Position numbers and translations under genes: made by a program. A stretch of 64,000 nucleotides of DNA from NCBI GenBank assembly GCA_033239005.1, contig BSQZ01000061.1, positions 2,191,501 to 2,255,500 of the forward strand. Direction: 5' to 3'. This stretch comes from Lamellibrachia satsuma (lineage: Eukaryota; Annelida; Polychaeta; Sabellida; Siboglinidae). Below are positions 44,230-63,431 of the stretch, one piece after another; within the stretch, counting starts at the first letter, position 1; each line of letters opens with the position of its first letter. The notes under the pieces are model-generated. The model worked only from the letters and a program-made list of their open reading frames with translations, ran no database searches and was not told the origin of the DNA.

Positions 44230-45148
44230 CATTTATTAATGTCTATATACCAGATTTAAAATATATATTTATATAATAAAAATATGTTTAAACGGCTGTC
44301 TTTTTATTTAGTACAATTCAAAATTCAAGCCACAATTCTTCAACAATTTACAACCATTACCGTTATATTTGTTTATCAATTGTGTACAAAATATTGAAAT
44401 TCAGCAAAAGTGCAAAACGATATAATTAACAAATGCTGAATATATTTGGTTCCGCATAATGTAATTGTAATTGAAATTTAAACAGTGTAATTGTAATTGA
44501 ATTGAAAAATTATGAGTGTAATTGTAATTGAACTAAAAATTGAAAAGTAATTGTAATTGATATAATTATGTGTAATTGAACCCACCCCTGGATACATCAA
44601 ATAATCTCAGCAAGCATGCCAGCCCCCAAAAGGTGTTTACACATAATTAGTAAATCATGCCTATCAGCTACCCACTACCAGTAATATCTGTACCACTACT
44701 GACTTATATACAATTCACATGGTATCGATGGTGGTCACTCCTCCACTATAGGTCACTCTGTATATATATAGCTTCATAATTTGACAGTTATGTGAAATAT
44801 ATTTTTAATGAATACAAACTTTACAAATCTAGTACAAGTGTGAGGACAAATTTTATTTAAACCTGAACAAAATATTGCCATCTTCATTTCATGTAGCGCC
44901 ATGCACTCCAAATATACAAGGACCAAAACAAAAGATCACACAGCAATATCAATATTTCTTACGTCCACATGTGAAAATGTAAGCTGAATGTTTCTCAGCT
45001 CAAACTCACCCTGCAACTGGTGTCAGAGGGTAAACTGAGAAGGCATCAGAAAGACATTTTGAAACCTGCAGGGTTGCAATGCATGTAGTGGGACCTGTAT
45101 CGATTTTGGGGACAAGACAGCGGTATCCATAGATTCCATACACATCAA
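38759..45148 (-). CDS. Unrecognised multi-exon gene, four exons in phase
   Basis: Exons 5' to 3': 45010-45148 ([18 protein letters not shown]...), 40446-40576 ([38 protein letters not shown]), 39106-39195 ([20 protein letters not shown]) and 38759-38922 ([33 protein letters not shown]). Each has AG/GT borders, and the phases join without error (2, 1, 1, 0). The chain of about 171 residues reads as a folded protein, possibly part of a beta-rich domain, but I do not recognise the family. The 5' end lies beyond 45148 and the 3' end below 38759. The intron between 40576 and 45010 carries the SINE, the 1.06-kb duplication and the hAT element. The intron between 39195 and 40446 carries a LINE remnant. 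Confidence 0.6.
39425..40270 (+). mobile_element. RTE-like LINE fragment with frameshifts
   Basis: The + strand encodes [34 protein letters not shown] (catalytic YADD box intact) and [14 protein letters not shown]. Then, in other frames, come [40 protein letters not shown] and [20 protein letters not shown]. At least three frame changes are needed, so it is inactive. Its 5' part is missing. Confidence 0.88.
41155..41500 (-). mobile_element. tRNA-derived SINE, near full length
   Basis: On the minus strand a tRNA-like head has TTAGAACGCCAGACTC and a B-box GGTTCAAATCC (41405-41420). A middle block (CACAGTTCACTCAGCTGTAA, ATGAGTACCCAGG) follows. The tail TTGAACAAGGACTGGATACA ends in GTGCTGTGTAAACAT. 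Head, body and tail together define a Pol III SINE. Three other fragments in the window share the tail. Confidence 0.72.
43432..44258. mobile_element. Nested copy of the ATTTAAATCA MITE, right end lost
   Basis: From CAGGGTTGTTTGATTTAAAT the sequence follows the 2919-3612 element (CAAGCATTGAGATCAACAGA, ACACACAGCATGCTTTCC) and then dissolves after a pure (AT)n run. It has two extra internal stretches relative to the first copy. It sits inside the hAT element 43215-44590. Confidence 0.75.
44133..44228. repeat. (AT)n microsatellite
   Basis: A pure TA run of about 95 bases lies inside the nested MITE. It is likely unstable and prone to cruciform formation. Confidence 0.98.
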
Positions 45149-45238
45149 CTATTAAAAATTTTCATCTGACACCCTAGACATAAAATAAATAAACTATAAA
45201 TTAAAAACCCTTTCAGTTGTATTAAAGATACTAGTCTT

Positions 45239-45535
45239 TTAGTGGTATGTACCACCCACAGCGCATGCGCACAGACCACCACAAACTCCTGCGTTAGCCA
45301 AAGATTGGGCTGTTTGGAGTGTAACCACTTGAAACTTGACAAAAACGTGCCAGCCGATATTGCCGGGTAACATATCAAATACACGAGAGAGAATTGTATA
45401 TATCAGGGTTTCTCCGTACCCTGTTGGAAGTATTCCCATCACACAACGTCCATCAGCAATGTTCTGGATGCAGGCAAACTGTTTCTCTCTCAGTGCAAAT
45501 TCTAAATTTAACGACTCTTGCTCTGTCGATAGCAC
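45239..45535 (-). pseudogene. RecQ/DEAD-like helicase N-terminal fragment, Walker A mutated
   Basis: The minus frame from the Met at 45535 reads LREKQFACIQNIADGRCVMG, then ILPTGYGETLIYTILSRVFD. This is the Q-motif/Walker A region of RecQ-type helicases (usual GxGKS). The invariant Lys is Glu here, which would abolish ATP binding. After FVKFQV the similarity ends and the frame stops. No downstream helicase motifs follow in the window. It is likely a dead gene copy or a transposon-carried fragment. Confidence 0.65.
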
Positions 45536-46204
45536 GTGCGACTCGTAGCGACTCTATTTTTTGTATTTCTATAGGCGTTACTGGAGGAAGTGCCAGCAGC
45601 CAATCAGCGTTATCATCGAGCTTAATGAGCTACTTATGTATACGCCTAGAATATCCCCCCTATACGTTTTACTAACGGGTGTTCTATTTATGTCTATGGT
45701 CCAGGCGAGAATCGAGGCAAGTGGTGAACTGATAAACATGAGCACATTTGCCTAATCATCTCCAACCAAATTGTCGCGACTACCATCAACCAATCAGTGG
45801 GCAAACATTTACATACGTGTCAGAAAGATGACCAATCGTGGCAGCCCTCTCATTTATGCGAGGTCATTGAGGAAAGTAGCTGTTCACGTATCGATGACGA
45901 TGTCAGTTGTTTATACTGAGGGGTGTGTGGCGGGGTTCTGAAAGTCCGATCTCCCACCTGCTTGGGAGACCAGCTTCCCATGTGTTTGTGGGGCCAATCT
46001 TCCACCTCCCAGTGCATTTCAAAATTTACCTTCAATCCCACATCCCACCTATTTTTGAGGCCCCTTCATTGTGGTTCTCAGTCACGTGATCAAAATAACC
46101 CCGCCTACCGACGGCAGCCATGATGTGAGTCAAGCGACTTAATAGCGTCATTAGCGACCGCCATTGTTTCAATTAAAATTTACTCCCGCGCTTGTCAATA
46201 AATC

Positions 46205-46493
46205 ATGAATTCGTCTGTGTCTACATCAAAGAAGAAAGTCAACTATGCAGAATCGTTAGATAATTTTACAAGGAACCGGTATCAGGCCAAATTAGAGTTG
46301 ATTAACGGTGAAGGTCCGTACGAAATGCCGAAGAAACATATGGAACGTTGACCCCGACAACCTTCCCAGTATTTCGTATCCTGACATCGTGAACCCTAAC
46401 CAAGAGTGCATACACATTGAGCGATTTAAAAGGCCACCAAATTATGACAGTTGTGTCAGTGTTACTCGAAGCGTATGCACGTTAGCTAGCTAG
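46205..46493 (+). pseudogene. YqaJ/SWIM-type protein N-terminal fragment, frameshifted
   Basis: From ATG 46205 the frame reads LDNFTRNRYQAKLELINGEG then PYEMPKK and hits a stop at about 46350. The next frame continues WNVDPDNLPSISYPDIVN. Together they match the start of the abundant invertebrate proteins that carry SWIM and YqaJ-recombinase domains (PYELPKxEW..D.D..P.ITYPDIVNYL). One frameshift lies near 46340. The expected continuation after DIVN is absent. Confidence 0.55.
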
Positions 46494-46773
46494 CTGATTG
46501 TCGATTTAATCCACTTATTACTTAACTTGATTTTTATTTAAACCAGGCATGACGCAACATGTTTACGCGAGGTTGGCTGTTTACTCGTGTGGGAGCTAGT
46601 TCCCTGTACTCACCAATAACGTGGCAGTTTACAAGTGGATCCAGTGATGCCGCCAAAGCGTGATTCTTAAATCCTCGAGAGCACACGTGTGTCATTGAGC
46701 GTTTGATTCGTAGGTTTTACGTATTTATAAACACGTCACACGTCAGGGGTTATTTAAATATCGACGGGTCCGG

Positions 46774-46883
46774 TATAAAAGGCGCAGTTTACGGATGAAC
46801 TTTACGAAGTGATGTTGTCGAACAACATTAACGGTACGAACATGAAGCTGGACAAGAAGTTGGACGAGACGCCGACCGTGCTG
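46774..46883 (+). promoter_or_regulatory. TATA box with candidate first exon
   Basis: TATAAAA at 46774-46780 stands 32 bases before an ATG at 46812. The frame MLSNNINGTNMKLDKKLDET ends in a donor (GTGCTG then GTAATT, exon end 46883). The coding bases are much richer in GC than the surroundings. No second exon is identified, because the 2.27-kb repeat array begins within the intron. The arrangement suggests a real promoter, but the gene is not recognised. Confidence 0.4.
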
Positions 46884-46920
46884 GTAATTTTTTTCAGTAT
46901 AATGTTTACGCGTATATTAC

Positions 46921-47130
46921 ACTCTGTAGTGCAAGATCGATCAATTAACTCATTTAAAAACAAATTAGACAAATTCTGGTCTACCCAGGCAATAATATAC
47001 GACTATGAATCTCCTTTAACAATAACTAATGGAACCGGAAATAATGATATAAAAATATTTGATTCTGAAGATCTGATCATGGAGGAACCAACTGGATCCT
47101 GCGATCAGAATCGTCATAAGGTATCATAAG
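46921..47130 (+). mobile_element. CR1-like LINE 3' end fragment
   Basis: The + frame reads DRSINSFKNKLDKFWSTQ and later EEPTGSCDQNRHK, typical of the extreme C-terminus of CR1/L2-like ORF2. It ends with a short tail repeat, CATAAGGTATCATAAGGTAT. The other 2.27-kb units lack this segment and read straight from GTATATTA to TATAATAT, so it is an insertion in the first unit of the right array or the unit's ancestral edge. Confidence 0.7.
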
Positions 47131-49143
47131 GTATTATATAATATATACTTTTTCGGCAATCACTGTCACTGCATGAGTCGTGACTGTTATGTTACTTGTT
47201 TAATTGTTGTACTGATGCCAGTAGCAGTATCAGTGATGACATTTGTTGTACCACCCACTAGTCTAATGGCACTATTTCGATATTAGTCATTAGACATTAG
47301 TCATTACCATTATTACTACGTAACGTCGTAGGCCTACTTACATTAGTAGGGATGTCAATTGATGACAATTTAAAATTTCCGATGTATTTTGTTTTACATT
47401 TTTATCATATGGATGCAGCCGTGAGAAACTGAAATGTGAAACAAGTTTCAGATTTGGTAATTAAAGTATTTTTCGAGATATTAAGTTTTCAAGACATCAA
47501 ACTGAACACAGTTAGTTGCACAATGCCAGGAATGGCAATGCCAATGCCAATGGCAATAGAATGACAATGTTAATGCGTGGTCAATGTTAATTATAGTTTA
47601 TATTGAAGTTCAAAAATCACTGATCAGCTAATGGTGTTTTCTCCCAAATCTGCAAAAAAATATATAAAATACATGGCAGAACACCATACTGAAATTTTAA
47701 TATGTTGTAAAGGACTATATGTCTATAATTATGCACAGCACAAAATCAGCAGGAAATATAATTTCATTTTGCCGTCATCTGAAAACCTACCTTATTAATA
47801 TTGCCTATCCTCCTTAGCTTCTTGGCACGTCCATCCATCTAGCTGTTGACAACTTTTCGCATTGTACATGATCACGAGCTAGAATGCTTTATCCTTTGGT
47901 TTTGTTGTGCCACTGAGCTTGGATTTTCTGAGGAGATTGGCCTCAAAGAAGTCATTTTATTTTTATTAAAAATGCTGATCTTGTCCCACGTTCATTTCGG
48001 GTGCTGAAATTCATACAATATTAAATAGATTAAGGCTGAATTATTCTGATAGTAAAGTAAGTAAATACCAACTGAACTAGATATTATTGCCAGTATTCCT
48101 AACAATAGATGGTACAGCAATCTGGACGTTGTACTGTACTACAACAATGAAATATATACAGGCTAGCTGCTGAAATCACTTTATTGTGACCATGTCATTA
48201 TTGCTACCAGTGATCAGTCAGGTGTATGACTATGTCAGCATTGCTACCAGTGATCAGTTAGATATGTGACCATGCCAATTACCAGTGATGATAGCAGCTG
48301 GCTGGAAAGCAACAAAAGTGACCATACTACCTGGCTCACTTCCCGTAAATTAGGAATACCTTCCAGGAAACTACCCGTGCAATATATACAAAAACAGCAC
48401 ATGCGAAATATACCTAATAGTATTCTTTAAAAATCTACAGTTAACAGAACATACCAACACATTCCTAAAATCAGTGACACAGGCTTAAATTGCGACAAAA
48501 GATTTTGGCTTTTTACTTATTCTCAGTGTATAGAGTTTCACCAATTTTTAAGAGTGAGACGTCATACCTGTTTCGTCATACTTGTGTTTGATGAATTTCC
48601 AGAATGAGACCAGTTTGCCAGGTTTCAGTTACAAATCCCATCTAGCTTTATTTGTGGCATCTGGTGTCTCTTTTGTGCTGTTTGTATTTATTTCCGTCCT
48701 TGTCCATATAATATCCAGTGTTGTTTTTGTGTTGTTTCAGGAAGTCACCATTAGAGCTGCTGCTTTCTTCCATGTGGTTTTTAGTTGCAAGTAGTATTAA
48801 TTTTGGAGTTTCTAACATGTCAGTTCTGTTTTAATACTAATAGCTACATAGATAAGGTGCTAAGTAATAATATGTGCATGTTTGTTTGGTTTAGTTTATG
48901 TTGTGGATGATGTTTAATTACACATGTTTTCATTGAGCTTTTAAATCAGTCCAAACTCTAAACACTGTGTATTTCTTAATAACAAAACTGGTAAAATAAA
49001 AGTAAAACAAACTCAGTTTATAACATGCTACAATATGCAGATTATGCTCACATTAAATAAATTCTTTGTCAGAATGTATGTCTTCAATTTTTATATAGAC
49101 ACAGAACCAATTATAAAACTTTATTATGCGAGGGTAGCAGTGA
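47131..49143. repeat. 2.27-kb tandem repeat, unit R3
   Basis: This unit matches R1 from position ~250 onward. The left edge begins at ~46886 (TTTTTTTCAGTATAATG) and is interrupted by the LINE tail at 46921-47130. It carries a 70-codon hydrophobic frame at 48582-48794 also seen in R4. No known family. Confidence 0.9.
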
Positions 49144-51421
49144 GTCAGTATAGTCTTCAATGTTAAGATGTTTTGTATGCTGTGGAAACAAAATGCTGGT
49201 CTTAACCCCAGGATGACTCTGGGGATAAAGAATGTCTTAGTGAAAAGGTAGCTTTTTATGTATGCTATTTTTTTCTGTTATTTTTAGTCTGGTAAGCTAA
49301 ATTGATGTAATTAGCGTACTGAGTCTTGTGTGTGCAGCATAACTCACAATGGGAAATTTTCAAACAGTGATTCGGATTTTTTTCAGTATAATTTTTACAC
49401 GTATATTATATAATATATACTTTTTCGGCAGTCACTGACACTGCATGAGTTATGAATGTTATGTTAATTGTTTAATTGTTATACTGATGCCAGTGGCAGT
49501 ATCAGTGATGACATGTGTTGTAACACACACTAGTCTAATGCACTATTTCGATATTAGTCATTATAGACATTAGTCATTACCATTATTACTACATAACGTT
49601 GTAGGCGTACTTACATTAGTAGGGATGTCAATTGATGACAATTTCAAATTTCCGATGTATTTTGTTTTACATTTTTATCATATGGATGCAGCCGTGAGAA
49701 ATTGAAATGTGAAACAAGTTTCAGAATTGGTAATTAAAGTATTTTTCGAGATATTAAGTTTTCAAGACATCAAACTGAACACAGTTAGTTGCACAATGCC
49801 AGGAATGCCAATGGCAGTAGAATGACAATGTTAATGCGTGGTCAATGTTAATTATAGTTTATATTGAAGTTAAAAAATCACTGATCAGCTAATGGTGTTT
49901 TCTCCCAAATCTGCAAAAAAATATCTAAAATACATGGCAGCTAGAACACCATACTGAAATTTTAATATGTTGTAAAGGACTATATGTCTATAATTATGCA
50001 CAGCGCAAAATCAGCAGGAAATATAGTTTCATTTTGCCGTCATATGAAAACCTACCTTATTAATATTGCCTATCCTCCTTAGCTTCTTGGCACGTCCATC
50101 CATCTAGCTGTTGACAACTTTTTGCATTGTACATGATCACGAGCTAGAATGCCTAATCCTTTGGTTTTGTTGTACCACTGAGCTTGGATTTTCTGAGGAA
50201 ATTGGAGCCAAAGAAGTCATTTTATTTTTATTAAAAATGCTGATCTTGTCCCACGTTCATCATTACCATTTCGGGTGCTGAAATTCATACAATATTAAAT
50301 AGTTTAAGGCTGAATTATTCTGATAGTAAAGTAAGTAAATACCAACTGAACTAGATATTATTGCCAGTATTCCTGACAATAGATGGCACAGCAATCTGGA
50401 CGTTGTACTGTACTACAACAATGAAATATATACAGGCTAGCTGCTGAAATCACTTTATTGTGACCATGTCATTATTGCTACCAGTGATCAGTCAGGTGTA
50501 TGACCATGTCAGCATTGCTACCAGTGATCAGTTAGACATGTGACCATGCCAATTACCAGTGATGATAGCAGCTGGCTGGAAAGCAACAAAAGTGACCATA
50601 CTACCTGGCTCACTTCGCGTAAATTAGGAATACCTTCCAGGAAACTACCCGTGCAATATATACAAAAACAGCACATGCGAAATGTACCTATTACAAATAG
50701 TATTCTTTAAAAATCTACAGTTAACAGAATATACCAACACATTCCTAAAATCAGTGACACAGGCTTAAATTGCGACAAAAGATTTTGGCTTTTTACTTAT
50801 TCTCAGTGTATAGAGTTTCACCAATTTTTAAGAGTGAGACGTCATACCTGTTTCGTCATACTTGTGTTTGATGAATTTCCAGAATGAGACCAGTTTGCCA
50901 GGTTTCAGTTACAAATCCCATCTAGCTTTATTTGTGGCATCTGTTGTCTCTTTTGTGCTGTTTGTATTTATTTCCGTCCTGGTCCATATAATATCCAGTG
51001 TTGTTTTTGTGTTGTTTCAGGAAGTCACGATTAGAGCTGCTGCTTTCTTCCATGTGGTTTTTAGTTGCAAGTAGTATTAATTTTGGAGTTTCTAACATGT
51101 CAGTTCTGTTTTAATACTAATAGCTACATAGATAAGGTGCTAAGTAATAATATGTGCATGTTTGTTTGGTTTAGTTTATGATGTGGATGATGTTTAATTA
51201 CACGTTTTCATTGAGCTTTTAAATCAGTCCAAACTCTAAACACTGTGTATTTCTTAATAACAAAACTGGTAAAATAAAAGTAAAACAAACTCAGCTTATA
51301 ACATGCTACAATATGCAGATTATGCTCACATTAAATAAATTCTTTGTCAGAATGTATGTCTTCAATTTTTATATAGACACAGAACCAATTATAAAACTTT
51401 ATTATGCGAAGGTAGCAGTGA
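49144..51421. repeat. 2.27-kb tandem repeat, full unit R4 (2278 bp)
   Basis: This is a complete unit bounded by GTCAGTA at both ends and nearly identical to R3 and R1. The 70-codon frame (50862-51074) reads SLPGFSYKSHLALFVASVVS, then a hydrophobic stretch. It differs at one residue from R3, so it could be under no constraint. The hairpin is present with a changed loop. Confidence 0.93.
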
Positions 51422-51811
51422 GTCAGTAGTCTTCAATGTTAAGATGTTTTGTATGCTGTGGAAATAAAATGCTGGTCTTAACCCCAGGGTGACTCTGGGG
51501 ATAAAGAATGTCTTAGTGAAAAGGTAGCTTTTTATGTATGCTATTTTTTTCTGTTATTTTTGTCTGGTAAGCTAAATTGATGTAATTAGCGTACTGAGTC
51601 TTGTGTGTGCAGCATAACTCACAATGGGAAATTTTCAAACAGTCGTTCGGATTTTTTTCAATATAATGTTTACACGTATATTATATAATATATACTTTAT
51701 CGGCAATCACTGTCACTGACACTGCATGAGTTATGAATGTTATGTTAATTGTTTAATTGTTATACTGATGCCAGTGGCAGTATCAGTGATGACATTTGTT
51801 GTAACATCCAC
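51422..51811. repeat. 2.27-kb tandem repeat, truncated unit R5
   Basis: This unit matches the first ~390 bases and then switches at about 51811 into the right part of the 882-bp repeat (CATCTTGTTGCAGCATCCCT). That switch is the left junction of the second FH block. Confidence 0.88.
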
Positions 51812-52084
51812 ATCTTGTTGCAGCATCCCTGCTGTGTTACTGTTAGTGAGGTGTCACCTCTGTGGACCCACCTGCATCCCATTACTCTAATACTCTTACA
51901 TCATATTGTCCAGGCTGCTGCAAGCCTTGTGTGTACTAACCCAAACCCCTACTGTGTATTGAATGGTAATTGTTTTGCCTCACTGATTCCCTTCAGTTTC
52001 CCTTGTTATTGAAGCTGCATGAGATGGGGGGGTCTTTACTGGCTGCAGCTGACAACAGCAAGGCTTGCTGACAACAATTTCCGC

Positions 52085-52290
52085 TGCATGTGATTGACAA
52101 AGTAACAACAAATTTGCTTGTGATTTACAAATACATACAAAGTAATAACAAATTTGCTTGTGATTTACAAATACATACAAAGTAATAACAAATTTGCTTG
52201 TGATTTACAAATACATACAAAGTAATAACAAATTTGCTTGTGATTTACAAACACATACAAAGTAATAACAAATTTGCTTGTGATTTACAA
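52085..52290. repeat. 38-bp repeat, about five units
   Basis: Units of AACAAATTTGCTTGTGATTT plus ACAAATACATACAAAGTAAT. The FH1 block has only two to three units here. Confidence 0.9.
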
Positions 52291-52736
52291 ACACATACAA
52301 AGTGCACTGCTGTATTGCGATATACACACTAATAAACTATATCCGTGTCACGGTACACTACGATATACAATAGCGGTAGGCAATACATTATTCGTGTCAC
52401 CTTTGTGAAGCAGTAAACATTCAACGTGAACCACACCTGCCCGTGTATCGATAAAATAGTGAAATATAACATGTACGTTTCCCACATGTATACCTAACTA
52501 TAATCTATGTCAAATCTTTACACTATTATTTTTTTCAATGCGCTCGTGCAATTTGGACCTCATTTTAGTGACGGCGTGACATCTGCTGTAGCGTTGCCTT
52601 GTCCACGTGATAAATAAACATGTGTTTTACTGTTGTTGCATCATTCTAGTCAGTGTACTCTGTATCGTGATATGTATCGTATTGTGACCTCTGTATCTCG
52701 ATACGTATAATAAAGTGAAGTAGTTGTTCCGGTCAT

Positions 52737-52944
52737 AGAAATAAGAGCAGTTATATCCTAATGAATTTGTGCAGGAGTCAAATGACACATGGACGACATT
52801 AATGATTCTGAAAAAAAATACTCATTAAAAAACAGAACATTAAAAAGCTGACTATCATCATTTTTAATATTATATATCAAGAAGACTAAAGACTTAGTAA
52901 TCCCTGCACACACAATTTCTTAAAAAAATTCCCCTAATATACAT
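52737..52944. other. 208-base insertion present only in the FH2 block
   Basis: The FH1 block reads CCGGCCATTGTGAATG. Here the same point is split after CCGGTCAT by 208 AT-rich bases ending ATATACAT. Only CAT is shared at the ends. No terminal repeats or coding content are seen, so it may be an insertion here or a deletion in the other copy. Confidence 0.8.
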
Positions 52945-53408
52945 TGTGAATGATCCAAGCCATTTGTACACAGCCTAGATGACACCTAAGAATGCTGGGG
53001 CTGCTCAGGGTTACCCCAGGATTTGTGTCCTACTTTGGGCAGGAACTCAGCTAGGCACCTGTCATGCAACCACCCCTGGTGGCTAGGTGATAAATAGCCT
53101 AACTTGGGTTGGAAGTTGATTTAGGCCTGTGTCATGCAACTGGCCAATGGAGTTTAATCTTATAATAATTGAGGCACCTTACAAAATGTATCCATGCGTC
53201 CAACTATCTGGTAACATTCATGAATTTACATCCAAATTAAATCTAGTAAATGGTGCAGAAAACTTAACTGAGATTCAAACAAATGTGATGAAGTACAATT
53301 AGTTATTTTTACATTAAAACTTGACAAATACAATTTATATAGACTCATTGGAATTTATAGTAAAAATTCCCAATATAGTTAAATCATTCAGTGTGTTGTG
53401 TGTTTCAG

Positions 53409-61179
<7,771 letters not shown>

Positions 61180-61181
<2 letters not shown>

Positions 61182-61405
61182 GCTCCTGTCATCACAAGGC
61201 CTGAGCTGATGCCGGGCCCCAAGTGAGCTCCTGTCACCACAAGGCCTGAACTCATAGTAGGCCCACTTGATACCACCACAAGGCCTGAGCTCATAGCAGG
61301 CCCACCTGATACCACTACAAGGCCTGAGCTCATACCAGGCCCACCTGATACCACCACAAGGCCTGAGCTCATACCAGGCCCACCTGATACCACCACAAAA
61401 CCTGA
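61180..61405. repeat. 39-bp stop-codon-derived minisatellite in FH2
   Basis: The equivalent of 15820-16135. The first unit after the stop retains CAAGGCCTGAGCTGATGCCG, even closer to the coding end than in FH1, which supports origin from the terminal codons. Confidence 0.88.
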
Positions 61406-61624
61406 ATTGATTATTGGACCAAAGGGCTGATCTCATGCTGGTCCTAAATTGATCTCATACCACCACAAGACTTGAACATATCGATCTCATACCACCAAAA
61501 GGGTCTAATGTAATGGATGAAAATGAACACCATTGTCAAACAAATCCTGAAGGTGAAGAATCTCAAGATGTTATGTAAATTATTTTCTTTGCCTTTCTTG
61601 GCAAATGTGATAACTTGATAGAGT

Positions 61625-62660
61625 GGCATGGTTTGAACAACACTAGCCAGGCATAGTGTAAACAATACTTTCTAGGCATGGTTTGAGCAACACTAGCCAG
61701 GCATAGTGTAAACAATACTTTCTAGGCACGGTTTGAGCAACACTAGCCAGGCATAGTGTAAACAATACTTTCTAGGCATGGTTTGTGCAACACTAACCAG
61801 GCATAGTGTAAACAATGCTTTCTAGGCATGGTTTGAGCAACACTAGCTAGGCATAGTGTAAACTACTTTCTAGGCATGGTTTGAGCAATATACTAGCAAG
61901 ACATAGTGTAAACAATACTTTCTAGGCATGGTTTGAGCAATACACTAACAAGGCATAGTGTAAACAATACTTTCTAGGCATGGTTTGAGCAACACTAGCC
62001 AGGCATAGTGTAAACAATACTTTCTAGGCATGGTTTGAGCAACACTAACCAGGCATAGTGTAAACAATACTTTCTAGGCATGGCTTGAGTAACACTAGCC
62101 AGGCATAGTGTAAACAATACTTTCTAGGCACGGTTTGAGCAACACTAGCCAGGCATAGTGTAAACAATACTTTTAGGCATGGTTTGTGCAACACAAACCA
62201 GGCATAGTGTAAACAATGCTTTCTATGCATGGTTTGAGCAACACTAGCCATGCATAGTGTAAACAATACTTTCTAGGCATGGTTTGAGCAACACTAGCCA
62301 GGCATAGTGTAAACAATATTTTCTAGGCATGGTTTGAGCAACACTAGCCAGACATAGTGTAAACAATACTTTCTAGGCATGGGTTGAGCAACACTAGCTA
62401 GGCATAGTGTAAACTACTTTCTAGGCATGGTTTGAGCAATATACTAGCAAGACATAGTGTAAACAATACTTTCTAGGCATGGTTTGAGCAATATACTAAC
62501 AAGGCATAGTGTAAACAATACTTTCTAGGCATGGTTTGAGCAACACTAGCCAGGCATAGTGTAAACAATACTTTCTAGGTATGGTTTGAGCAATATACCA
62601 GCAAGGCATAGTGTAAACAAAACTTTCTAGGTATGGTTTGAGCAATATACTAGCAAGACA
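61625..62660. repeat. ~48-bp minisatellite downstream of FH2
   Basis: About 22 units of the same family as 16388-17045. Blocks of units appear duplicated as groups (for example the shortened AAACTACTTTCTAGG unit recurs). Confidence 0.92.
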
Positions 62661-63136
62661 CCATTCCGTGTAGAACATTCTAGTCTGCTGTATGAGAAAT
62701 GTTTGTTTTTACTAGTTCACTTTGTGATGTATTGATAGAACATTTTCTTTGAAGCCATACTATTTTTCTAGTTTTTCTTGATTTAAGTTATCATGTACAT
62801 ATAACTCGTATTTTATTAACTGTAGGTTGTTTTCTCCATATGACATGTCACCAGCACAAGATGACTACGGGTTTAATTTACATGAAGGTTTATAACAGTA
62901 TCATCATGTTAATCTAAAATTATTTACAGTTATTATGTTGTATAAGTATTATTAGTATGTTACTGGTGGCTGTTGCTAGTTACATTTGAGACAAAATAGA
63001 ATATTCAGTGTCGAACGAATCCGTTGGAAATTGTTATTGACATTTAGCTGTATACAAAGTATCGATTTAGATGGCTTGATACACTATCAATCGTTGACGA
63101 TTATTACGTTCATATATTTTTGGTCCAACGTGCACA

Positions 63137-63431
63137 TTATTTAGAGTTGTTTATGTATATGAATTTCTGTTTAATGATATCCTCCTTGCGGAAATTGCGG
63201 TGTGCGACACCAAACAGCTTGGTGGCGATATCTTGCCAAAACTTCTCTCTTTTAATCGTTATCGAGCTTTGTAACTTCCTTGTGATCATTACTTTATTAT
63301 TGGCAATGTCTTCAGTCATGCATAGAATATCTTCATCTTACGTTTGCTTTTTGATTCTGCTTTCTGTCATGGACAACTCCTTCACTTCGCAGGTTGCACA
63401 GTTTGTATTTGAAACAATAAAGGTGATATGA
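63137..63431 (-). pseudogene. Myb/SANT-like fragment, FH2-block copy, with nonsense change
   Basis: The counterpart of 17541-17789. A T-to-A change on the + strand (CTTACG instead of CTTTCG near 63340) turns a Lys codon into TAA on the coding strand. The rest of the frame (KREKFWQDIATKLFGVA) is intact. Confidence 0.4.

Larger units (their letters stand above)
43215..44590. mobile_element. hAT-type non-autonomous element with perfect 8-bp target duplication
   Basis: It starts CAGGGCTGGGTCCAATTACG and ends TAATTGAACCCACCCCTG, an inverted repeat. It is flanked by GATACATC at 43207-43214 and 44591-44598. Subterminal TAATTGTAATTG motifs are dense at both ends. The other copy of the surrounding duplication keeps the empty site. 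There is no transposase. Confidence 0.9.
42076..44740. repeat. 1.06-kb tandem duplication, second copy split by a hAT element
   Basis: TTATGCAAAACAACAACACA, AGCAGGAAATTAGGCAAG and the following text at 42076-42340 recur at 43132-43214 and resume at 44591-44740. The first copy shows the uninterrupted site AAGATACATCAAATAATC. No gene is seen in the unit. Confidence 0.85.
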
